Shown here one piece after another: positions 1-5,366 of a stretch of 10,084 nt of DNA (position 1 is the stretch's first letter; the number at the start of each line of letters is the position of its first letter). The notes under the pieces are model-generated. The model did no database searches. It was given only the letters and a program-made list of their open reading frames with translations, and was not told the DNA's origin. Source of the DNA: an uncultured Erysipelotrichaceae bacterium (GTDB lineage: Bacteria; Bacillota_I; Bacilli_A; RFN20; CAG-826). The DNA is taken from positions 1-10,084 of the forward strand of contig CAMOEQ010000020.1 in assembly GCA_946612405.1 (NCBI GenBank). The letters run 5' to 3'. The translations under genes and the position numbers were made by a program.

Positions 1-130
1 TGAAATTAGATTAGAGATTCCTAACGAAGAAACAAAAGAAGCTTTAAGCGAAATTGAAGAAATGAAGAAGAATAAGAAAAAATATAAACACTATTCTTCA
101 TTTTCTGATGTGCTTAAAGAAATTGACTAA
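1..130 (+). CDS. RelB/DinJ-type antitoxin, C-terminal part (5' end outside window)
   Basis: The reading frame enters from the left edge (first full codon at base 2) and ends at TAA 128-130, leaving 42 residues. The start EIRLEIPNEETKEALSEIEE matches the usual C-terminal half of RelB/DinJ antitoxins, where a 'PFEI..PN.ET..AI.E' stretch follows the ribbon-helix-helix DNA-binding part. The rest is a lysine-rich linker and a short tail (SFSDVLKEID) of the kind that wraps around the toxin. In this family the antitoxin neutralises a YafQ/RelE-type mRNA interferase and represses its own operon. The DNA-binding half lies outside the window, so its integrity is unknown. The expected toxin gene directly downstream is only a remnant, so this may be an orphan antitoxin. 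Family assignment rests on the C-terminus alone. Confidence 0.72.
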   Translation, partial: EIRLEIPNEETKEALSEIEEMKKNKKKYKHYSSFSDVLKEID

Positions 131-259
131 GTTACCTCTAATAAATTTCTAAAAGATTTGAAATTAGCGAAAAGTAGAGGTTTAAACCTCTCTTTACTCC
201 AAGAAGTTGTAGAAAAGCCTGCTTATAGCAGACTTTTAAAACTATGTTTTATTTTATGA
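131..259 (+). pseudogene. Truncated YafQ/RelE-family toxin remnant
   Basis: The codons immediately after the antitoxin stop, in the same frame, read TSNKFLKDLKLAKSRGLNLS and then LLQEVVEK. This is the standard N-terminal signature of YafQ-type RelE toxins ('T.kFkKDlKlakKRG.nl..L.evi..L'). There is no start codon: the codon after the antitoxin TAA is GTT, and no ATG/GTG/TTG lies in frame before the conserved block. Resemblance stops near base 217, where the sequence becomes the hairpin at 213-237, and TGA ends the frame at 257-259. About 30 of the usual ~90 residues remain, and the catalytic C-terminal half (the region with 'DHxL.G.....REcHi..D.lLiY') is missing. I infer a 3' deletion that joined the toxin 5' part to the neighbour's terminator, plus loss of the start. 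It cannot encode an active toxin as it stands. Confidence 0.68.
213..237. terminator. Bidirectional intrinsic terminator between convergent genes
   Basis: AAAAG-c-CTGC, loop TTATA, GCAG-a-CTTTT forms an imperfect hairpin with one c/a mismatch. It has an A-run on the left and a T-run on the right, so it works as an A/U-flanked terminator on either strand. It lies 17 bp past the stop of the minus-strand lipoprotein gene and downstream of the plus-strand antitoxin. It also overlaps the end of the toxin remnant. Confidence 0.6.
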
Positions 260-787
260 AAGATATTTATTTTTGTAAGAAGTAATAATATCGCTTACTC
301 CTGGAACACTCTTACTATAACCATCTACAGTATCGGTGATACAAATATAAGATCTAAAGCCCTCACTATTTTTAGCAACTAAATCTAAATATTTTTTAGC
401 AATATCTTTTGCAGCTTCTTCATCGATATGCTCACCTAAGCCGACAGTTGAAGTACCATCTGAATCCTTTTCTTGGATACGATAAAGGCAAATGTTGTTT
501 AAAAAACCTTCAACGATGAATGTTGTATCTTTTGAAACAGAAATTGTTGTTGTAGCAGTAATTGTTTGATCAGCGTATTTGATCGCAAAACCTTCTGGTA
601 AAGTTGCAAAATTAATATCGATATAAATTTTACCTGGTTCGATACTTGTTAATTTAACTACTCTAGTTGGAATTGTTGAAGTCGATGTCGTAGTGGTACT
701 TGGTTGAGTTGAAGTTGAACTACCTTCATTACAGGCTCCTAGAAGGAGCATCGACGCTAATAATGGAATAATTTTTGCTTTTTTCAT
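254..787 (-). CDS. Small Ser/Thr-rich lipoprotein of unknown function
   Basis: The 177-residue product begins with a lipoprotein signal: basic MKKAK, a hydrophobic core, and lipobox L16-G17-A18-C19, with Cys19 as the predicted lipidated residue after signal peptidase II cleavage. Residues about 22-40 are a Ser/Thr-rich linker typical of surface lipoproteins in low-GC Firmicutes. The mature domain (about 42-177) has a beta-rich first half and a helical stretch around residues 121-140 (HIDEEAAKDIAKKYLDLVAK). I do not recognise this domain. The start is well supported by AAGAGG at 794-799, six bases upstream. The gene lies 21 bp after the acyltransferase on the same strand, so the two are probably co-transcribed. 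It is predicted to sit on the outer face of the membrane; the function is unknown. Confidence 0.85.
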   Translation of the reverse strand: MKKAKIIPLLASMLLLGACNEGSSTSTQPSTTTTSTSTIPTRVVKLTSIEPGKIYIDINFATLPEGFAIKYADQTITATTTISVSKDTTFIVEGFLNNICLYRIQEKDSDGTSTVGLGEHIDEEAAKDIAKKYLDLVAKNSEGFRSYICITDTVDGYSKSVPGVSDIITSYKNKYLS

Positions 788-793
788 AATCTA

Positions 794-799
794 CCTCTT
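794..799 (-). promoter_or_regulatory. Shine-Dalgarno site of the lipoprotein gene
   Basis: On the minus strand AAGAGG ends six bases before the ATG at 787-785. It is the clearest ribosome-binding site in the window. It stands out because the genes at 2047, 2101, 2446, 3032 and 5367 show none, and it fits a gene translated from inside a polycistronic message. Confidence 0.7.
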
Positions 800-808
800 A
801 ATTTTTTA

Positions 809-2047
809 TTATTTTTGTTCGAGTTTGTATTTATAAATTTCTTCAGTGGCTAAAGAGATTTTTGTCACCGCGAATTTTTCGCATTCTGGATAAACATATA
901 ATGTGTCTTTTAAAGTATTTAAATCGATACAATCACCAAATTGACCTAAATACTCATATTCGATATGCACACTATAAGTGTCTAATGCAGGTATATCAAG
1001 TGAATAATGTTCGTCATTCTCCTTATAATATCCTTCTAAATGGAAACCATTTTCATTATGAATTAGTTTTCCTTTACCTAAATGGAGGAATCTATCTGCA
1101 TTAGGAAGAGCATCGACATGAACAATACTTTCAAAATGATATTTACCTTCTCTAACTTCTTTTCTAACATTTTCTCTTTCCCATTCATACCAATCAGGGA
1201 TGTGAGAGAATTCTGTTTTACCTTCTATAGCTTTTAACTCACCATATTCGCTATATTCCCATTTCTTATGACAATGTTTACAAAATAAAATATTGTCTTT
1301 TGAATCCATTTCGTATTCGGTACCACAATTAGGACATTGATATAAGACTTTATGAAGACCTTCAGCTCGACCTTTATATTTGACTCTTATCTTATTATCC
1401 TTTTGCCATTTATATTCATCATAAACATAATTTTCTTGAATAATTTTATCAACTTCTTCCAAAGGAAGTTTTTCTAATTGATCTTTAGTTAAGATGCATT
1501 TTAGTTCCGCTCTTATTCCTTTAATTTTACGGTTATGAAGATTCCAAAATGGTGAATTGATGTGGTGGCCACTCATCTTCAACATCACAACTGGAACATC
1601 TAAAAGTTTTGCTAATTTAGCAAGTGAAGAAGGAATGATAGCATTAGTGCCACAAAGCGAATATCTAGCTTCAGCAAATATTTGAATGATGTCGCCATTA
1701 TCTTTAACTTTTTTAAGATGACGAATTAAATTGATATCATTTGTAAACTTTCTTTTACAAATTCCTCCGACATTTCTTAGTAGTTTTTCTCTACCGATAA
1801 AACCATCGATAGCGATGATATAATTGATGCGGTGCGGAAAGGTCGCTAAATTGAGGATATCAACATCCATCAAAGCATTATGATTTGCTAAAAGCAAATA
1901 TGGAGGCTTAATACCTTTCATATTCACTTTGCTAATTTTGCCATGATGAGACCATAAAACTGGTAAAGCTTTAAGATAACCTATAAAGCGAAGTTTTTGC
2001 CTTTTAGGCGCCATCTTCATATCGAAGCGAGTAACATTATCTAACAT
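809..2047 (-). CDS. PlsC-type lysophospholipid acyltransferase with C-terminal zinc ribbon
   Basis: The protein has 412 residues. Residues about 45-200 form the acyltransferase (LPLAT/PlsC) domain: motif I N55-H56-x4-D61 supplies the catalytic His/Asp pair, and FAEARYS (124-130) replaces the usual FPEGTRS substrate-binding motif, keeping Glu126 and Arg128. The family moves an acyl chain to lysophosphatidate or a similar lysolipid at the cytoplasmic membrane face. After the core come a treble-clef/zinc-ribbon-like pair of CxxC knuckles (C238/C241 and C256/C259) and an uncharacterised beta-rich tail (about 300-412). This makes the protein far longer than a typical ~240-residue PlsC. There is no obvious transmembrane helix. 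The ATG at 2047 has no Shine-Dalgarno but lies 7 nt after a TATAAT box, which favours it over Met10 or Met12. The lipoprotein gene follows after 21 bp. The exact acyl acceptor cannot be told from sequence. Confidence 0.85.
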   Translation of the reverse strand: MLDNVTRFDMKMAPKRQKLRFIGYLKALPVLWSHHGKISKVNMKGIKPPYLLLANHNALMDVDILNLATFPHRINYIIAIDGFIGREKLLRNVGGICKRKFTNDINLIRHLKKVKDNGDIIQIFAEARYSLCGTNAIIPSSLAKLAKLLDVPVVMLKMSGHHINSPFWNLHNRKIKGIRAELKCILTKDQLEKLPLEEVDKIIQENYVYDEYKWQKDNKIRVKYKGRAEGLHKVLYQCPNCGTEYEMDSKDNILFCKHCHKKWEYSEYGELKAIEGKTEFSHIPDWYEWERENVRKEVREGKYHFESIVHVDALPNADRFLHLGKGKLIHNENGFHLEGYYKENDEHYSLDIPALDTYSVHIEYEYLGQFGDCIDLNTLKDTLYVYPECEKFAVTKISLATEEIYKYKLEQK

Positions 2048-2054
2048 GTTAAAT

Positions 2055-2084
2055 ATTATATATTCTTTCCAATGATAATGAAAA
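2055..2084 (-). promoter_or_regulatory. Promoter for the minus-strand acyltransferase-lipoprotein operon
   Basis: On the minus strand, -10 TATAAT (2060-2055) is a perfect consensus. An 18-bp spacer separates it from a -35-like TTTTCA (2084-2079; 4 of 6 positions). The box ends 7 nt before the ATG, so the expected transcription start is at or next to the start codon, giving a leaderless message. It overlaps the oppositely directed promoter at 2066-2094. Confidence 0.55.
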
Positions 2085-2094
2085 AAAGTAAAAT
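2066..2094 (+). promoter_or_regulatory. Promoter for the repeat protein-YdeI-acyltransferase operon
   Basis: -35-like TTTCCA (2066-2071; 4 of 6) is followed after exactly 17 bp by -10 TAAAAT (2089-2094; 5 of 6). The ATG at 2101 starts 6 nt after the box, so transcription should start at about the start codon. No Shine-Dalgarno is present in the A-rich stretch before it. Confidence 0.5.
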
Positions 2095-2100
2095 AAAAAC

Positions 2101-2442
2101 ATGGCTATTATTAAAAGATATTGTGGGTTACCTATTTTAGAAGTTCGTAATGGTGTAATTAAAGAATATTGTGGTCTTCCTATTTATGAACTAAATGGTA
2201 ATACTTTGAAAGTATATTGTGGATTACCTGCTTATGAAATCCGCGGTGACCAAATTAAGGTTTATTGTGGACTCACAACTTTAGAAATGGTTGGCAATAA
2301 ACTTAAAAGATATTGTGGACCATATGTCGCTGAAATTGTTGGCGATAAAATCAAAGCTTATTGCGGACCTTATCTCTATGAGATACAAGGTTTCTTATCT
2401 CATCATGAACTGATGGCTGTTTTAGCAATTCTATTTGACTAA
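2101..2442 (+). CDS. Six-repeat Y-C-G protein (beta-flower-like), unknown function
   Basis: This 113-residue protein is almost entirely six tandem 16-residue repeats (residues 4-99) of the form [I/L]-K-x-Y-C-G-[L/P]-x-x-x-E-[I/V/L/M]-x-G/N-x-x. The cysteines fall exactly at residues 8, 24, 40, 56, 72 and 88, each preceded by Tyr and followed by Gly. The alternating pattern suggests short beta-hairpins building a closed or stacked beta structure. It resembles small 'G..Y.I.G..I..Y.G' repeat proteins such as the four-fold beta-flower family; that link is from memory and tentative. Residues 100-113 form a hydrophobic tail. There is no signal peptide, so it is probably cytoplasmic. Six regularly spaced cysteines could bind metal or be redox active, but this is speculation. 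It is first in an operon with YdeI-family and acyltransferase genes; the next ATG is 3 nt after its stop. Confidence 0.8.
   Translation: MAIIKRYCGLPILEVRNGVIKEYCGLPIYELNGNTLKVYCGLPAYEIRGDQIKVYCGLTTLEMVGNKLKRYCGPYVAEIVGDKIKAYCGPYLYEIQGFLSHHELMAVLAILFD
2110..2397 (+). repeat. Six 48-bp in-frame coding repeats
   Basis: Six consecutive 48-bp units encode 16-residue repeats with a TAT-TGY-GGN (Tyr-Cys-Gly) core at an unbroken 48-bp spacing. At DNA level the units have diverged widely, including at synonymous sites, while the protein core is kept. This points to an old duplication under protein-level selection rather than a recent slippage array. Confidence 0.9.
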
Positions 2443-2445
2443 AAT

Positions 2446-3009
2446 ATGAAAAATGTTTTAAGCCTTTCAACTAGAGAAGAATTTAGACAATGGTTATCAA
2501 TTCATTCTAAAAAAGAAAAAGAATGTTATCTAAATGTCAAAAGATGCAAACCTCGTAAAGGTGTTTTTTCTTATTTAGATGCAGTGGAAGAAGCGTTATG
2601 TTTTGGTTGGATTGATTCAGTTCAAAAAAATGTTGACGGCATTCTTTTACAAAGGTTTTCTCCAAGAAAGAAAAAATCTCCTTGGAGTGAGCTAAACAAA
2701 GAAAGAGCAAGAAGATTAATTAAATTAGGATTGATGCAAAAAGAAGGTAAAAAAGTCCTTCCTCCTTTAGGAGTTAGATCGTTTAAAATTGATAAAGATA
2801 TTGAAAATGCTTTAAAAAAGAACCGTGTTTATTCAATATTTAAATCTTTCCCACCTCTATATCAAAGAGTGAGAGCGTATAATGTTGCCTTTTATAAAAG
2901 CATCGATAAAAAGATGTATGAAAATGCCTTAGATCATCTCATTAAAGAAACCAAAAAGAGACATATGTTTGGTGAATGGAATGACTATGGTCGTTTATTA
3001 GATTATTAA
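2446..3009 (+). CDS. YdeI/OmpD-associated (bacteriocin-protection family) protein
   Basis: The 187-residue protein carries the hallmarks of the YdeI/OmdA family: EALCFGWIDS (49-58), QRFSPRKKKSPWSELN (69-84), then ERARRLIKLGLM (86-97). Family members are usually about 190 residues, so it is full length. The family name comes from enterobacterial members linked to OmpD and to resistance to cationic peptides or bacteriocins; the biochemical activity is unknown, and that phenotype should not be assumed here. There is no signal peptide or membrane segment, and the protein is strongly basic. The ATG begins 3 nt after the repeat-protein stop, with no Shine-Dalgarno, which suggests translational coupling. 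The second acyltransferase follows 22 nt downstream. Confidence 0.85.
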   Translation: MKNVLSLSTREEFRQWLSIHSKKEKECYLNVKRCKPRKGVFSYLDAVEEALCFGWIDSVQKNVDGILLQRFSPRKKKSPWSELNKERARRLIKLGLMQKEGKKVLPPLGVRSFKIDKDIENALKKNRVYSIFKSFPPLYQRVRAYNVAFYKSIDKKMYENALDHLIKETKKRHMFGEWNDYGRLLDY

Positions 3010-3031
3010 GATTTGTTAATATATTTGAGTT

Positions 3032-3856
3032 ATGTTTGATCCAAAAACAAAATTATTTAATTTTCCTTTAGATACATCTGGACATTATATCGATGTTAAT
3101 ATGGACAGAGGTTTTATCTTTGATAAAGACTATCCTTATGTCGACAAATCTAAAGGTTTTGCTTTTAAAAGATTTTGGGTTAGATTTTTACTTTCAATCT
3201 TAGTATTCCCAGTCGCTAAAATAAGGATGGGATTAAAAGTAAAAGGAAAATATAATCTACGTAAAAATAAGAAATTATTAAAAGATGGATTTATATCCAT
3301 TTCTAATCACGTCCATTTTTGGGATTATATTTGCTTGATGCGAACGATTCGTAGAATCTTTTGGCCTTATGTCATGGTTTGGAATAAAAATGTCAACGGC
3401 AAAGATGGACCATTAGTTAGATTAGTTGGAGGTATTCCAATACCAGAAAATGATATTGAGGCCTCTTTAGCGTTTAATAAAACGATTAAAGAATTGTTAG
3501 AAACTCATCATATCCTTCATATTTATCCAGAAGGAAGTATGTGGGAATATTACGCGCCAATTAGACCATTTCATCCTGGAGCAGCTTCATTAGCAATCAA
3601 ATATAATAAGCCAATTCTTCCTATTGGCTATTCATATCGAAAACCAGGATGGATAAGGCGTAAAATATTTAAACAAATTGCTTTGTTCAATATTAATATT
3701 GGAGAACCATTATATCCAAATAATGATTTAGAAAAAGCTGCTCAATTAAATGATTTAACTATTAGATGCCATAAAGCGATATGCGAATTAACTGGTAATA
3801 ATGATAATCTTTATGAGCCAATCTATAACAATTCTAAAAGAGTAGATTATTATTAA
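3032..3856 (+). CDS. PlsC-type lysophospholipid acyltransferase
   Basis: The 274-residue protein has all four LPLAT blocks: N92-H93-V-H-F-W-D98 (HX4D catalytic pair), GGIPIPEN (133-140), IYPEGSMWE (164-172) with Glu167-Gly168-Ser169, and KPILPIGY (193-200). A hydrophobic stretch at about 49-62, before the catalytic block, could associate with the membrane. The expected role is transfer of an acyl chain to a lysophospholipid at the inner membrane face. It is not a close copy of the minus-strand acyltransferase: it lacks the zinc ribbon and has the more canonical PEGS motif. It is the last gene of the rightward operon, ending 20 bp before a strong terminator. A TATATT box at 3020-3025, 6 nt before the ATG, could give an extra internal promoter, but its -35 is poor. 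The true acceptor lipid is not predictable. Confidence 0.87.
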   Translation: MFDPKTKLFNFPLDTSGHYIDVNMDRGFIFDKDYPYVDKSKGFAFKRFWVRFLLSILVFPVAKIRMGLKVKGKYNLRKNKKLLKDGFISISNHVHFWDYICLMRTIRRIFWPYVMVWNKNVNGKDGPLVRLVGGIPIPENDIEASLAFNKTIKELLETHHILHIYPEGSMWEYYAPIRPFHPGAASLAIKYNKPILPIGYSYRKPGWIRRKIFKQIALFNINIGEPLYPNNDLEKAAQLNDLTIRCHKAICELTGNNDNLYEPIYNNSKRVDYY

Positions 3857-3875
3857 TAAGAAAATTATAAAAATT

Positions 3876-3898
3876 AAGATGACAAAGTCATCTTTTTT
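3876..3898 (+). terminator. Strong intrinsic terminator after the acyltransferase operon
   Basis: A perfect 8-bp stem AAGATGAC / GTCATCTT with an AAA loop is followed by a run of six T (3893-3898). It lies 20 bp after the stop of the acyltransferase at 3032-3856. Confidence 0.85.
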
Positions 3899-3927
3899 CT
3901 TATTCTCACCTTTGTTTCAACAATTTT

Positions 3928-3955
3928 TTGAAAAAAGTAAGTATTTATATATAGA
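3928..3955 (+). promoter_or_regulatory. Probable promoter of the RhuM-like gene
   Basis: -35-like TTGAAA (3928-3933) is followed after 16 bp by TATAGA (3950-3955). TATATA at 3948-3953 is an alternative with a 14-bp spacer. Transcription would start near 3962, giving a leader of about 20 nt. This separates the gene from the terminated operon upstream. No strong Shine-Dalgarno precedes the ATG at 3981; AGAAAG at 3968-3972 is weak. Confidence 0.4.
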
Positions 3956-3967
3956 GGCAATTCTCTA
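3952..3967 (+). promoter_or_regulatory. Inverted repeat overlapping promoter/leader of the RhuM-like gene
   Basis: TAGAG (3952-3956) and CTCTA (3963-3967) are perfect inverted arms separated by 6 bp. They straddle the end of the -10 box and the predicted start site. This is where an autorepressor would bind; the downstream protein has predicted DNA-binding modules. The operator role is an inference. Confidence 0.3.
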
Positions 3968-3980
3968 GAAAGACTTTTTT

Positions 3981-5240
3981 ATGAATAATTTTAAAACAAT
4001 CAATTATGAAGTTAATAATAAAACAATCACAATCTATTTGGATGATTTTAATAATGCCTATCTCACCCAAAAAGAGATATGTGTTTTGTTTGATAAGAAA
4101 AGAAAAACAATCGCTTATTATTTAAGTAAATATATTGATTCCGAGTATGGCGAAAAATTTGGCATACTGGCTCAAACTTTAACTAAAATCGATAGAGTTG
4201 GACCTGATGGAAAAACATATTCTGTGTCTTCTTATCATCTTGATTTAATTATTCAAATTGGTTATCGAATTCATTCTAGTGAAGCTTTGCGATTAAAAGA
4301 CTATTTGGATAATTTAGATGATAATAATGAAGAAAAACTAGATAAAGTTATTATTTATAATAACAATGATATTTCAATCAATGTTAAAGTATCCCCGAAA
4401 GAAGATACTGTATGGATCGATTTGAATTCAATAGCAAAGATTATGAACCGTGATAAATCAGTTATTTCAAAGCATATCAAAGACATCTTTTTAGAAGGTG
4501 AATTAGAGGAGTCGAGCACAGTTGCAAAAAATGCAACAATGGTCCCTAAACTTGGTCGATCTTACATTACTAATCTATATAATTTGGATGTTGTTATTTC
4601 GGTTGGATTCAGGGTGAAATCTCCTCAAGCGATTACCTTTAGAAAATGGGCAATCTCAACTCTTAAACAATTTTTGTTAAAGGGTTATGTCTTAAATCCG
4701 AATCGTATCACACTTTCTAAAGAGAATTATGAACACTTGTATCACGAAGTTTCCGATATGATTATCGATATGAATGACATAAGGCATGATGTAAAAGAAA
4801 TTAGAACTGATGTTGAGAATTTAAAAGATAATTTAGGTATTAAAAACGAAAAAATAATTGAAGAGGGCGCTTTCTTTGATTCTTATATTTACTTGCTCAA
4901 GATACTAAAAACCGCAAAAAAGGAAATAATTATCATCGATCCTTATTTTGATAATAAAGGTTTAGAAGCATTATCTAAAATAGATGTTAATGTCAAAAAG
5001 ATTATCTACTCATCGCAATATTCAAAATTAAATTCAAGCGAAATTGAATTATATAAAAAACAATACGGAGACATAGAAGTCATTTTTAATGAATCCTTTC
5101 ACGATAGATATATACATATTGATAAAAAAGATACATATCTTCTTGGTACATCAATAAATTATCTTGGAAACAAAATAGCTTCAATTGTAAAAATCTCCGA
5201 TGAAGATAATCGTCAATTTTTGTTAAAGAAGCTTAATTAA
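3981..5240 (+). CDS. RhuM-family protein with two RhuM-like modules and PLD-like C-terminal domain
   Basis: The protein has 419 residues. The second module (about 138-240) is a clear RhuM domain: TVWIDLNSIAKIMNRDKSVI then SKHIKDIFLEGEL, followed by YNLDVVISVGFRVKSPQAITFRKWA. The first (about 17-112) is a diverged version: YLTQKEICVLFDKKRKTIAYYL, then SYHLDLIIQIGYRIHSSEALRLKDYL. RhuM proteins are thought to bind DNA through the helix-turn-helix-like part but have no settled biochemical role. A coiled coil (about 255-290) links to a C-terminal domain (about 296-405) with IIIIDPYFD (316-324), H374-D375-R376-x4-D381 and GTSINYLG (389-396). This layout matches the phospholipase D-like ends of RhuM/ORF6N accessory proteins, where the His-containing motif is a degenerate HKD. 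It is a stand-alone gene, with a terminator upstream and a hairpin downstream. It may belong to a defence or mobile-element cargo function; nuclease activity is unproven. Confidence 0.82.
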   Translation: MNNFKTINYEVNNKTITIYLDDFNNAYLTQKEICVLFDKKRKTIAYYLSKYIDSEYGEKFGILAQTLTKIDRVGPDGKTYSVSSYHLDLIIQIGYRIHSSEALRLKDYLDNLDDNNEEKLDKVIIYNNNDISINVKVSPKEDTVWIDLNSIAKIMNRDKSVISKHIKDIFLEGELEESSTVAKNATMVPKLGRSYITNLYNLDVVISVGFRVKSPQAITFRKWAISTLKQFLLKGYVLNPNRITLSKENYEHLYHEVSDMIIDMNDIRHDVKEIRTDVENLKDNLGIKNEKIIEEGAFFDSYIYLLKILKTAKKEIIIIDPYFDNKGLEALSKIDVNVKKIIYSSQYSKLNSSEIELYKKQYGDIEVIFNESFHDRYIHIDKKDTYLLGTSINYLGNKIASIVKISDEDNRQFLLKKLN

Positions 5241-5281
5241 AGCTTTGTCGCTCAACAATATTCTTAATAAACAAATAGATA

Positions 5282-5302
5282 ATAGTCTATAGACTATCTT
5301 TT
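5282..5302 (+). terminator. Possible terminator after the RhuM-like gene
   Basis: The 16-bp perfect palindrome ATAGTCTATAGACTAT (5282-5297) is followed by CTTTT. It lies 42 bp after the stop codon at 5240. The stem is AT-rich and the T-run is short, so termination may be weak. A protein-binding site is the alternative. Confidence 0.45.
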
Positions 5303-5340
5303 CATAATTAATAATTGAATTCATGTTTTTCTTGTTATTA

Positions 5341-5360
5341 ATTTTAATTATAATTAAAAT
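5341..5360 (+). promoter_or_regulatory. 20-bp palindrome containing the -10 box of the nuclease gene
   Basis: ATTTTAATTATAATTAAAAT is a perfect 20-bp palindrome made only of A and T. A consensus TATAAT lies inside it (5349-5354), 12 nt before the ATG at 5367, so the expected mRNA leader is only about 6 nt and has no Shine-Dalgarno. The -35 region is not clear. The symmetry could mark a repressor site over the promoter, but low-complexity AT sequence makes chance palindromes easier. Confidence 0.45.
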
Positions 5361-5366
5361 AATTTT

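Noticed and set aside
176..191. Perfect 16-bp palindrome AGAGGTTTAAACCTCT as a possible operator or attachment site
   Set aside because: It falls inside the toxin remnant where it encodes the conserved Arg-Gly-Leu-Asn-Leu stretch, so symmetry by chance is the simpler reading.
862..1104. Plus-strand open frame inside the zinc-ribbon acyltransferase gene
   Set aside because: It is a shadow of the minus-strand gene; its translation shows no motif and no start signal.
2110..2397. Regular 48-bp spacing as a possible CRISPR or non-coding tandem array
   Set aside because: The units are fully in frame, diverged at silent sites and conserved at protein level, with no repeat/spacer alternation.
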